A stretch of 11,013 bases of DNA from contig CANFLP010000061.1 of assembly GCA_947447835.1 (NCBI GenBank), forward strand, positions 1-11,013, given 5' to 3'. A program made the translations under genes and the position numbers. The notes beneath the pieces were generated by a model. It had not been told where the DNA came from and made no database searches. It saw nothing but the letters and a program-made list of their open reading frames with translations. The DNA comes from Bacteroidota bacterium (GTDB taxonomy: Bacteria; Bacteroidota; Bacteroidia; Chitinophagales; Chitinophagaceae). Numbering within the stretch: the first letter of the stretch is position 1; each line of letters starts with the position of its first letter. Shown here piece after piece: positions 1 to 6,626 of the stretch.

Positions 1-156
1 GGTATTGGTCCAAATGATATGGGAGGGATAGAAGTTATGAAACAAACCAGGGCAGGTAAAACTTTAGTTGCATTAGACATTAATAGTCAATTTGAAATTG
101 AACCAGGCGTAAAAAATTTAGAAAAAATAAAAACCTTTATAAATGCATTCATTTAA
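1..156 (+). CDS. trpF: Phosphoribosylanthranilate isomerase, 3' end (partial)
   Basis: This is the last 51 codons of a gene that begins before the window. TrpF converts N-(5-phosphoribosyl)anthranilate to CdRP, the third step from chorismate to tryptophan, in the cytoplasm. The fragment opens with GIGPND, which fits the C-terminal 'GGIGP' phosphate-binding loop of this TIM-barrel enzyme. It continues through ALDINSQFEIEPGVK, close to the family's 'D(L/V)NSRFE..PG.KD' signature, and ends in a helix leading to the stop at 154-156. The stop lies 14 bases inside the following trpB, an overlap that suggests translational coupling. The position directly before trpB and trpA strongly supports the call. 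Only the C-terminal quarter is visible, so the active-site Cys and Asp near the N-terminus cannot be checked. Confidence 0.9.
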   Translation, partial: GIGPNDMGGIEVMKQTRAGKTLVALDINSQFEIEPGVKNLEKIKTFINAFI

Positions 157-1354
157 CAAGTCAATTAATTATCAAGACCCAAGTGCCGAAGGTTACTATG
201 GTGATTTTGGAGGTGCGTATATCCCTGAAATGTTATACGGCAATGTGGAGACATTGAAAACGCAGTATTTGCAAATTATGCAGGATCCTGCATTTAAAGC
301 GGAGGTAGATGCATTATTGAAAGATTATGTGGGTCGTCCTACCCCTTTGTTTTTAGCAGAACGTTTAAGTAAGGAAATTGGTGCTACAATCTATTTAAAG
401 CGCGAGGATTTATGTCATACTGGTGCCCATAAAATTAATAATACAATTGGGCAGATAATACTAGCACAGCGCTTAGGTAAAACAAAAATTATTGCTGAAA
501 CGGGCGCAGGTCAGCATGGTGTAGCAACTGCAACGGTGTGTGCCTTAAAAGGTATGGAATGCGTGGTATATATGGGTGAAAAAGATATTGAACGTCAAGC
601 GCCCAATGTGGCTAGAATGAAAATGTTAGGTGCAACAGTTGTTCCTGCCACAAGTGGAAGTAAAACCTTAAAAGATGCAACGAATGAAGCTATTCGTGCT
701 TGGATTAATGAACCCAATGAAACACATTATATTATAGGAAGCGTAGTAGGGCCTCATCCTTATCCGGATATGGTGGCACGTTTTCAAAGTGTTATAAGTG
801 AAGAAATACGTAAACAATTAAAAGAGAAAACAGGTTCTGAATTACCAACGCATGTAGTTGCATGTGTAGGTGGTGGATCTAATGCTGCTGGCGCTTTCTA
901 TCATTTTTTAAATGAGGAATCTGTGGAACTTGTTGCTGTTGAAGCTGCTGGATACGGAGTATATTCTGGAATGAGTGCAGCAACGACGCAATTGGGTAAG
1001 CCTGGTATTTTGCATGGCAGTAAAAGTATCTTAATGCAAACGCCCGATGGCCAGGTGGTAGAGCCGCATAGTATTAGTGCTGGTTTAGATTATCCAGGCA
1101 TTGGCCCATTGCATGCATTTTTATATGAAAGCAAGCGAGGCACCTTTATGAGTGCAACAGATGAGGAAGCATTGGAGTCTGCTTTTCATATTTCAAAAAT
1201 AGAAGGCATTATTCCTGCATTGGAAACTGCACATGCCTTTTCGGTTTTGCCTAAAATGAATCTTAAGCCAACCGATGTAGTGGTGGTTTGTTTAAGTGGA
1301 AGAGGGGATAAAGATTTAGCAACTTATATGCAAGCAATGGATTTGCAAAAATAG
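143..1354 (+). CDS. trpB: Tryptophan synthase beta chain
   Basis: The PLP-dependent beta subunit condenses indole with L-serine to give L-tryptophan, receiving indole from TrpA through the alpha2beta2 tunnel in the cytoplasm. The protein is 403 residues, normal for TrpB1. Visible hallmarks are EGYYGDFGGAYIPEM (16-30), the PLP lysine K97 in HTGAHKINN, the catalytic glutamate E119 in AETGAGQHG, the PLP-phosphate loop GGGSNA (243-248) and the C-terminal CLSGRGDKD (383-391). All key residues are present and I see no frameshift. The start at 143 overlaps trpF by 14 bases and gives the short N-terminal lead normal for the family; no Shine-Dalgarno is evident, so coupling to trpF translation is likely. 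It is followed by a 64-base spacer and trpA. Confidence 0.97.
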   Translation: MHSFNKSINYQDPSAEGYYGDFGGAYIPEMLYGNVETLKTQYLQIMQDPAFKAEVDALLKDYVGRPTPLFLAERLSKEIGATIYLKREDLCHTGAHKINNTIGQIILAQRLGKTKIIAETGAGQHGVATATVCALKGMECVVYMGEKDIERQAPNVARMKMLGATVVPATSGSKTLKDATNEAIRAWINEPNETHYIIGSVVGPHPYPDMVARFQSVISEEIRKQLKEKTGSELPTHVVACVGGGSNAAGAFYHFLNEESVELVAVEAAGYGVYSGMSAATTQLGKPGILHGSKSILMQTPDGQVVEPHSISAGLDYPGIGPLHAFLYESKRGTFMSATDEEALESAFHISKIEGIIPALETAHAFSVLPKMNLKPTDVVVVCLSGRGDKDLATYMQAMDLQK

Positions 1355-1362
1355 AATTAACT

Positions 1363-1386
1363 GTGAAGTAGTATTAGCAACTTCAC
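1363..1386 (+). promoter_or_regulatory. Inverted repeat (possible mRNA hairpin) between trpB and trpA
   Basis: GTGAAGT at 1363-1369 is perfectly complementary to ACTTCAC at 1380-1386, a 7-bp stem with a 10-base loop. No T-tract follows, so it is not a classical intrinsic terminator. It starts 8 bases after the trpB stop and ends 32 bases before trpA. It could be a processing site, a 3'-end stabiliser or chance. The complementarity is seen directly; a function is only inferred. Confidence 0.35.
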
Positions 1387-1394
1387 TAAACAAC

Positions 1395-1406
1395 AAATGA
1401 TCATTT
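1395..1406. repeat. 12-base perfect palindrome upstream of trpA
   Basis: AAATGATCATTT reads the same on both strands and ends 12 bases before the trpA start codon. It may be a small operator or dimer-binding site, or a chance A+T-rich palindrome. There is no second copy elsewhere in the window that I noticed. Confidence 0.3.
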
Positions 1407-1418
1407 AAAGAATTAGAT

Positions 1419-2189
1419 ATGTCAAGGTTATCGGAATTATTTGAAAAGCAATCTAAACGCGTATTAAACGTGTATTGTACTGCAGGGTTCCCTAAATTAA
1501 ATAGTACTTTGGAAGTTATGGGAAGTTTACAATCTAATGGGGCTAATATTATTGAATTAGGCATGCCCTATAGCGATCCATTAGCCGATGGCGAAGTGAT
1601 TCAATCAAGTGGGAATGTTGCTTTGGCAAATGGTATGACTATTGATACTTTGTTTGAACAATTAGCGACTATGCGTAATAGTATCCATATTCCTGTGGTA
1701 TTAATGGGTTATATGAATCCAATATTGCAATATGGATTTGAAGCATTTTGTAAAAAAGCAAAAGAAGTGGGAGTAGATGGATTGATTCTTCCGGATTTGC
1801 CTTTATTTGAATTTGAACATTTGTATGGTAAAACTATTAAGGAAAATGGGTTAGATTTTGTGTTTTTAGTAACGCCTGAAACACCAGAAGAGCGCTTAAG
1901 AAAATTAGATAGTCTAAGTACTGGATTTTTATATGCAGTCAGTTCATCAGCAACAACAGGAAAGGATAAAGATTTTTCAAAAGTGGCAGTATACTTGCAA
2001 AGGCTTCAAGCAATGAAATTAAAAAATCCTGTCTTGGTTGGTTTTGGTATTAAGGATAAAGAAACTTTTGATGCTGTAGCTGCTTATTCTAATGGAGCAA
2101 TTATTGGTTCGGCTTATATTAATGCCTTATCAAAAAGTGTATCTATTGAAGAGACAACTTCGCAATTTTTAAAATCGGTATTAAGCTAG
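1419..2189 (+). CDS. trpA: Tryptophan synthase alpha chain
   Basis: The TIM-barrel alpha subunit cleaves indole-3-glycerol phosphate to indole and glyceraldehyde 3-phosphate and passes indole to TrpB. The protein is 256 residues, normal though slightly short. The signature IIELGMPYSDPLADG (44-58) carries the catalytic acids E46 and D57, matching Glu49 and Asp60 of the enteric enzyme. The glycerol-phosphate binding loops VGFGI (207-211) and IIGSAY (228-233) are present. The mobile loop 6 reads SSSATTG (175-181) in place of the enteric RAGVTG; as I recall, Bacteroidota enzymes have a Ser-rich loop here. The start at 1419 gives the expected short N-terminus before the first barrel strand. The 64-base gap from trpB is unusual for subunits needed in equal amounts. 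Confidence 0.97.
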   Translation: MSRLSELFEKQSKRVLNVYCTAGFPKLNSTLEVMGSLQSNGANIIELGMPYSDPLADGEVIQSSGNVALANGMTIDTLFEQLATMRNSIHIPVVLMGYMNPILQYGFEAFCKKAKEVGVDGLILPDLPLFEFEHLYGKTIKENGLDFVFLVTPETPEERLRKLDSLSTGFLYAVSSSATTGKDKDFSKVAVYLQRLQAMKLKNPVLVGFGIKDKETFDAVAAYSNGAIIGSAYINALSKSVSIEETTSQFLKSVLS

Positions 2190-2222
2190 CAATTGGACGG
2201 CTTAACTAATTAAGACTAATAA

Positions 2223-2813
2223 ATGAACACAGTTATTATACAATACAACGCAGGTAATATTCAATCGGTGCTTTATGCATTAGAAAGATTGGGGGTAACT
2301 GCGACTGTAACTGACAATGTGGAAGCCATTCAAGCCGCCGATAAAGTAATATTCCCGGGTGTTGGTGAAGCGAGTACTGCAATGCAGTATTTAAAAGAGC
2401 GAGGATTAGATCAGGTAATTAAAAATTTGAAGCAACCTGTATTGGGTATTTGTTTAGGTATGCAATTAATGTGTGCCTATTCGGAGGAAAATGATACGCA
2501 ATGCTTGGGCATTTTTGAGGAGCAAGTAAAATTATTTAAACCTACAGAAGCAACTATTAAAGTCCCTCAAATTGGATGGAATACCATTCACAATTTAAAA
2601 TCTGATTTATTTAATGGCATTAAGGAGGATAGCTTCACGTATTTTGTACATGGTTATTATGCGGCACTAGGTAATCATACTATTGCCACTACCAATTATG
2701 TGCAGCCCTATAGTAGTGCATTGCAAAAGGATAATTTTTATGGGGTACAATTTCATCCTGAAAAATCGGCAAAAGTAGGAGAACAGATTATCCAAAACTT
2801 TTTAAACTTGTAA
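2223..2813 (+). CDS. hisH: Imidazole glycerol phosphate synthase, glutamine amidotransferase subunit
   Basis: HisH is the class I glutaminase half of IGP synthase. It hydrolyses glutamine and channels ammonia through the barrel of HisF, in the cytoplasm. The protein is 196 residues, normal for HisH. The catalytic triad is intact: C77 in GICLGMQL, and H178 and E180 in QFHPEKS. The opening IIQYNAGNIQSV (5-16) replaces the 'VDYGxGN' of proteobacteria, a Bacteroidota-type variant. The oxyanion-strand region around FPGVGE (44-49) and QIGWN (116-120) also matches the family. It follows trpA after only 33 bases, with no terminator, and precedes hisA by 32 bases, so it joins the trp and his segments. 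Its partner hisF lies two genes downstream. Confidence 0.96.
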   Translation: MNTVIIQYNAGNIQSVLYALERLGVTATVTDNVEAIQAADKVIFPGVGEASTAMQYLKERGLDQVIKNLKQPVLGICLGMQLMCAYSEENDTQCLGIFEEQVKLFKPTEATIKVPQIGWNTIHNLKSDLFNGIKEDSFTYFVHGYYAALGNHTIATTNYVQPYSSALQKDNFYGVQFHPEKSAKVGEQIIQNFLNL

Positions 2814-2845
2814 TTAAAATAATAATTGTTTAATAAATAAGATAC

Positions 2846-3559
2846 ATGCAAATTATTCCAGCGATAGATTTAATTGAAGGCAAATGTGTAAGACTCACTG
2901 AAGGCGATTACGCGCAAAAGAAAATTTACAACGAAGACCCATTGGAAGTAGCCAAGGCGTTTGAAGGTATTGGTTTGATGCGTTTGCATTTGGTAGATTT
3001 AGATGGAGCTAAAGCTGGTGAAGTGGTGAATTGGAAAGTGTTAGAAAAGATTGCAAATAATACAAGCTTAAAAATTGATTTCGGCGGAGGCATTAAAAAG
3101 GAGTCCACTTTAAAAACAGTTTTGGATACAGGTGCCGCCTATGCGACCATTGGAAGCTTAGCGGTGAAAAGTAGAAATATTTTTGAAGAGTGGATAGAAC
3201 GTTTCGGCCCAGAAGTATTCATGTTAGGTGCAGATGTGTTTGAAGAAAAAATTGCAATCGGAGGTTGGTTGGAAAAAACAGATATCGACGTTTATACTTT
3301 TATGCAATCATACATGGACAAAGGCGTAAAGCAAATGTTTTGTACCGATATTCAAAAAGATGGAAAATTACAAGGGCCTTCAACTGATTTGTATAAAAAA
3401 ATAATTGCGAAATTTCCAAGCTTGCAATTAATTGCGAGTGGGGGTGTAAGTAATATGCAGGATTTAATTGATTTACGTACCATTGGTTGTTCCGCTGCCA
3501 TAGTGGGTAAAGCTATTTATGAAAACAGAATCACATTAGAAGCGCTTTCAAATTTTTAA
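2846..3559 (+). CDS. hisA: ProFAR isomerase (phosphoribosylformimino-AICAR-P isomerase)
   Basis: HisA isomerises ProFAR to PRFAR by an Amadori rearrangement, supplying the substrate of HisHF. The protein is a 237-residue TIM barrel with the family's half-barrel repeat: IIPAIDLIEGKCVRL at the N-terminus with catalytic D8, and the matching second-half acid D168 in CTDIQKDG. The two phosphate sites are DFGGGI (78-83), and SGGV (198-201) with VGKAIY (220-225). Because trpF is present just upstream, this need not be the dual-substrate PriA of actinobacteria. It sits between hisH and hisF, which is the usual order. The 32-base spacer before it is A+T-rich and holds no recognisable regulatory site. 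Confidence 0.96.
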   Translation: MQIIPAIDLIEGKCVRLTEGDYAQKKIYNEDPLEVAKAFEGIGLMRLHLVDLDGAKAGEVVNWKVLEKIANNTSLKIDFGGGIKKESTLKTVLDTGAAYATIGSLAVKSRNIFEEWIERFGPEVFMLGADVFEEKIAIGGWLEKTDIDVYTFMQSYMDKGVKQMFCTDIQKDGKLQGPSTDLYKKIIAKFPSLQLIASGGVSNMQDLIDLRTIGCSAAIVGKAIYENRITLEALSNF

Positions 3560-3590
3560 ACATAAAATTACGGAAGCTTAAATTATCACT

Positions 3591-4349
3591 ATGTTAACCA
3601 AAAGAATAATTCCTTGTTTAGATATCAAAGATGGTCGTACCGTAAAGGGGATCAACTTTGAGCAGATTAGAGATGCAGGCGACCCTATTGAATTAGGTGC
3701 TTTGTATGCAGAACAGGGAGCAGATGAATTGGTTTTTTTAGATATCACAGCAACTGTTGAAAAGAGAAAAACATTAAGTGAGTTGGTGAATAAAATTGCA
3801 CACAGAATAAATATACCATTCACAGTGGGCGGCGGCATTAAAACCGAAGCAGATGTAAGTATTCTTTTGCAAAACGGAGCAGATAAAATTTCAGTAAATA
3901 CGGCTGCTTTTTTAGACCCCACCATTATTAAAAGGTTTGCAAAGAATTTCGGAAGTCAATGTGTAGTATTAGCGATTGATGCAAAATGTGAAGAAGACAA
4001 TAATTGGTATGTGTATTTAAATGGAGGAAGAAAGAAAACAGATAAACTGGTAACTGATTGGGCAAAAGAAGCAGTGGATTTGGGTGTAGGTGAAATATTA
4101 TTAACATCAATGAATCATGATGGAACCAAACAAGGCTTTGCTTTAGACATTACTGCGCAATTGGCAGAAACACTACCTGTTCCTATTATAGCATCTGGTG
4201 GCGGGGGTAATGAGCAGCATTTTTATGATGTATTTACACAAGGCAAGGCGGATGCAGCCTTGGCCGCAAGCATCTTCCATTATAAAGAAGTAGCCATTCC
4301 GGATTTAAAACAATACTTAAGTAATAAAGGCATTTCTATTCGTTTATAG
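3591..4349 (+). CDS. hisF: Imidazole glycerol phosphate synthase, cyclase subunit
   Basis: HisF uses ammonia delivered by HisH to convert PRFAR into imidazole glycerol phosphate and AICAR, linking histidine synthesis to purine metabolism. The protein is 252 residues, normal for HisF. The catalytic aspartates are D11 in IIPCLDIKDG and D130 in VLAIDAK. Phosphate-binding loops are TVGGGI (78-83), and ASGGGG (201-206) with AASIFHY (225-231). The DGRTVKGINF stretch (14-23) and the NHDGTKQG loop (175-182) are also characteristic. The start at 3591 puts the first barrel strand at residue 5, as expected. It follows hisA by 31 bases and is followed by a 60-base spacer before hisIE. Confidence 0.97.
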   Translation: MLTKRIIPCLDIKDGRTVKGINFEQIRDAGDPIELGALYAEQGADELVFLDITATVEKRKTLSELVNKIAHRINIPFTVGGGIKTEADVSILLQNGADKISVNTAAFLDPTIIKRFAKNFGSQCVVLAIDAKCEEDNNWYVYLNGGRKKTDKLVTDWAKEAVDLGVGEILLTSMNHDGTKQGFALDITAQLAETLPVPIIASGGGGNEQHFYDVFTQGKADAALAASIFHYKEVAIPDLKQYLSNKGISIRL

Positions 4350-4409
4350 CCATCTAAACTATTAAGGGCTTAAATCAAATACTTAGTTTAACATTTAGTA
4401 ATTTTAATT

Positions 4410-5015
4410 ATGAATATCAATTTCTCAAAATATACCGACGGACTAGTTCCCGCTATTATTCAAGATGCCAATACAAAAGCAGTGTTAATGATGGGCTTTA
4501 TGAATCAAGAAGCAGTAGACGCCACTTTATCACAGAAGAAAGTTACTTTTTATAGCAGATCAAAATCAAGACTTTGGACGAAAGGGGAAGAGAGCGGCAA
4601 TTTCTTAAATTATGTAAGCATGTCTGTTGACTGTGATAATGATACCTTATTAATACAAGCAACACCAGTTGGCCCTGTTTGTCATAATGGAACGGATACT
4701 TGTTGGGGGGGAGAGAATATTCCAGCAAATACTGATTTCTTAAATACATTGGAAGCAGTCATTGCACAAAGAAAAACGGCTGCCCCTGATAGTTCTTATG
4801 TGGCAAGTTTATTTGCAAAAGGAATCAATAAAATTGCACAGAAAGTAGGAGAGGAAGCAGTTGAAGTAGTAATTGAAGCAAAGGATAATAATGAAAAACT
4901 GTTTTTAGATGAATCGGCTGATTTACTCTTTCATTACTTAATTCTTTTGCAGGCAAAAGGGTATACTTTAAAAGATGTTGTTAAAGTATTAGCAGAAAGG
5001 CATAAGCCTGAATAA
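4410..5015 (+). CDS. hisIE: Bifunctional PR-AMP cyclohydrolase / PR-ATP pyrophosphatase
   Basis: This fused enzyme carries out the second and third steps of histidine synthesis. The C-terminal HisE domain removes pyrophosphate from PR-ATP, and the N-terminal HisI domain opens the adenine ring of PR-AMP; the product goes to HisA. The protein is 201 residues. HisI spans roughly 1-105: YSRSKSRLW (48-56), the metal-binding DCDND (74-78), and C91/H92 and C98 in VCHNGTDTCWGG. HisE spans roughly 110-201: KVGEEAVEVVIEAKD (145-159) and ESADLLFHYLILL (168-180), the acidic helix pair that binds Mg-pyrophosphate. It is the last his gene here, 60 bases after hisF. No clear T-tracted terminator follows, so some read-through into the next gene is possible. 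Confidence 0.96.
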   Translation: MNINFSKYTDGLVPAIIQDANTKAVLMMGFMNQEAVDATLSQKKVTFYSRSKSRLWTKGEESGNFLNYVSMSVDCDNDTLLIQATPVGPVCHNGTDTCWGGENIPANTDFLNTLEAVIAQRKTAAPDSSYVASLFAKGINKIAQKVGEEAVEVVIEAKDNNEKLFLDESADLLFHYLILLQAKGYTLKDVVKVLAERHKPE

Positions 5016-5054
5016 AGAGGCAGGGGCCATAATGGCTATTTATAATAAACCACT

Positions 5055-5062
5055 TATATTTG
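5055..5062 (+). promoter_or_regulatory. Bacteroidota-type -7 promoter box for the TlpA-like gene
   Basis: TATATTTG matches the Bacteroidota -7 consensus TAnnTTTG exactly. Transcription would start near 5068-5070, leaving a leader of about 35 bases before the ATG at 5104. No good TTTG -33 element is seen; the expected region overlaps a small palindrome, GCCATAATGGC, at 5026-5036. The match is seen directly, the promoter role is inferred. Confidence 0.45.
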
Positions 5063-5103
5063 AATATGCATATCAGCTTAAGGTTGATAGAAAAAATAAA
5101 CAC

Positions 5104-6186
5104 ATGAAAAAAATCACATTCGGACTTCTGTCCTTCTTAGCCATCACGCAATTAAATGCGCAAAAATTACAAATTGCAGGTGACTTAAAAAACGTACCAG
5201 AAGGGGCAACAGTATCCTTAATTGATGGCATGGCTAATAAGGTTATTGATTCCTCAAAATCGGTAGGGGGTAAGTTTACTTTGAGTGCTAAAATAGAAAA
5301 CCCAAGTATTTATGTTTTAGGATTTGCGGGCTTGCCTGCTAAAATTCCAGTTTTTGTAGGTAATGATCAAATGACAGTTTCTGGTGACATTCAAAAAGCC
5401 GAGTTAATCGAGTATAAAGGTTCTGCTAGTCAGGATTTATATTTATCTTATATGAAAACATTGACTCCAAAGATTCAGGGTTTATTTGGAGATAAGTCAT
5501 TAGTAGCTTCTCCTGCTGGATCAAAAGCAAAGGATTCTATTGCAAAAGAAATTGAATTAAAAGAGGCTGATATTGCTAAGACAGTAACTGATTTAATTAA
5601 GTCAAATAATAAATCTCCTGTATCCACTTTGTTCTTGATTCAAACTGCCAACTTTGCACCCTATATTAAAGATCATATCGCAGATATGTATGCATTATTG
5701 GAAGGCCCTGCAAAGAAAGGACCATTTGCAGATTTGATAGAAAAATCAGTTCAGTCTGCTGGTGTTGGAAAAGTTGGATCAGTACTTCCCGAGTTTAAGC
5801 AAAACGATGTGAACGGTAAATCAGTTAGCTTAAGTTCATTAAGAGGTAAGTATGTATTAATTGATTTCTGGGCTAGTTGGTGTGGACCATGTAGAGCAGA
5901 AAATCCCAATGTGGTTAAGGCATACAATGCATACAAAGCAAAAGGCTTTACTATCCTTGGTGTTTCATTAGATCAAGATAAAAGCAAGTGGTTAGAAGCT
6001 ATTAAAAAAGATGGCTTAACATGGACACATGTAAGTGATTTGAAATATTGGAACAATGAAGTTGCAGTTCAGTTTGGGATTCAAAGCATTCCTGCTAACT
6101 TTTTAATTGATCCAAAAGGAGTTGTAATTGGAAGGGATTTAAGAGGAGAGGATTTAGAAAAAATATTAGCTACGAATATTAAATAA
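5104..6186 (+). CDS. Exported TlpA-like thioredoxin-fold thiol-disulfide oxidoreductase with N-terminal DUF4369-like domain
   Basis: A 360-residue protein with a Sec signal peptide: MKK, a hydrophobic core to about residue 14, and likely cleavage after LNA (17-19). There is no lipobox cysteine, so a soluble periplasmic protein is expected. Residues about 20-115 resemble the DUF4369 beta domain common in Bacteroidota, then comes a Lys/Ala-rich linker region. The C-terminal TlpA/AhpC-TSA domain (about 225-360) has the redox motif WCGPC with C260 and C263 and the cis-proline P330 in SIPANFLID. It probably reduces or exchanges disulfides in envelope proteins, possibly in cytochrome maturation; the true substrate cannot be read from the sequence. 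The same frame is open from an ATG at 5032, but starting there would bury the signal peptide behind 24 residues and place the promoter-like box inside the gene, so 5104 is preferred. Confidence 0.88.
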   Translation: MKKITFGLLSFLAITQLNAQKLQIAGDLKNVPEGATVSLIDGMANKVIDSSKSVGGKFTLSAKIENPSIYVLGFAGLPAKIPVFVGNDQMTVSGDIQKAELIEYKGSASQDLYLSYMKTLTPKIQGLFGDKSLVASPAGSKAKDSIAKEIELKEADIAKTVTDLIKSNNKSPVSTLFLIQTANFAPYIKDHIADMYALLEGPAKKGPFADLIEKSVQSAGVGKVGSVLPEFKQNDVNGKSVSLSSLRGKYVLIDFWASWCGPCRAENPNVVKAYNAYKAKGFTILGVSLDQDKSKWLEAIKKDGLTWTHVSDLKYWNNEVAVQFGIQSIPANFLIDPKGVVIGRDLRGEDLEKILATNIK

Positions 6187-6218
6187 GCTTATCACAAAAT
6201 AGAAGTCTGGTCTATAAT

Positions 6219-6251
6219 AAAAAAAGCCCTAAATTATTTTAGGGCTTTTTT
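6219..6251. terminator. Bidirectional intrinsic terminator between converging genes
   Basis: The stem is GCCCTAAA at 6226-6233 paired with TTTAGGGC at 6238-6245, with a 4-base loop. Seven A residues (6219-6225) lie on one side and six T residues (6246-6251) on the other, so a U-tract follows the hairpin on either strand. It ends the TlpA-like gene on the + strand and the four-gene operon on the - strand. The right arm and part of the loop lie inside the coding end of the - strand gene. Confidence 0.9.
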
Positions 6252-6584
6252 GTATTCGATCTCGTCAAATCCGAGTGTTAGTATTTTACCGTCTTCTTCA
6301 ATGAGTGGTCGGCGAATAATTGAAGTTTTCTCCATCATTAATGCAATGGCTGCTTTCTGTGTGGTAATCATTTCTTGAACTTCTTTTGGTAATTGTCTCC
6401 AAGTTGCCCCTTTCTTATTTATCAATGCTTCCCATCCAATTTGCTTACTCCATGCAGTTAATTGAGTAGCGGTTATTCCTTTTTTCTTATAGTCATGGAA
6501 TTCATAAGCAACTTTATTGTCTTTTAGCCAGTCTAATGCTTTCTTGACAGTGTTGCAGTTTGGAATTGCGTAAACAGTTTTCAT
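6234..6584 (-). CDS. ArsC/Spx-family small protein (YffB-like)
   Basis: A 116-residue cytoplasmic protein of the arsenate reductase-like branch of the thioredoxin fold. It begins MKTVYAIPNCNTVKKALDWL, with a single cysteine C10 in place of a CxxC motif, as in ArsC/YffB-type members. The family's 'RP' basic pair is seen as TSIIRRPLIEEDGK (87-100), with R91-R92-P93. The length and the KKAL..L pattern fit the Spx/MgsR/YffB subgroup, and it lacks the CxxC switch of redox-sensing Spx. It could be a glutathione- or thiol-dependent reductase or an RNA polymerase-binding regulator; the sequence does not decide. It is the last gene of the - strand operon, 42 bases after its neighbour. Its final codons (A-L-K-stop) form the arm and loop of the terminator. 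Confidence 0.85.
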   Translation of the reverse strand: MKTVYAIPNCNTVKKALDWLKDNKVAYEFHDYKKKGITATQLTAWSKQIGWEALINKKGATWRQLPKEVQEMITTQKAAIALMMEKTSIIRRPLIEEDGKILTLGFDEIEYKKALK

Positions 6585-6626
6585 AAAGGGCTTAATGTAT
6601 TTGAATGGAGCTTATTAATGAGTCAA

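Noticed and set aside
2846..3559. Possibility that hisA is the dual-function PriA (HisA/TrpF) enzyme.
   Set aside because: A separate trpF end is present at 1-156 in the same cluster, and the protein looks like an ordinary HisA.
4354..4390. Imperfect inverted repeat between hisF and hisIE (TAAACTATTAAG against CTTAGTTTA), including TTAAGGGCTTAA.
   Set aside because: It needs a three-base bulge, is A+T-rich, has no T-tract after it, and similar pairings are expected by chance in this base composition.
4705..4711. Run of seven G residues inside hisIE, a possible phase-variable or slippage site.
   Set aside because: The run encodes the conserved TCWGGE segment of HisI by ordinary codons (TGG GGG GGA), the frame is intact, and a biosynthetic enzyme is an unlikely target for phase variation.
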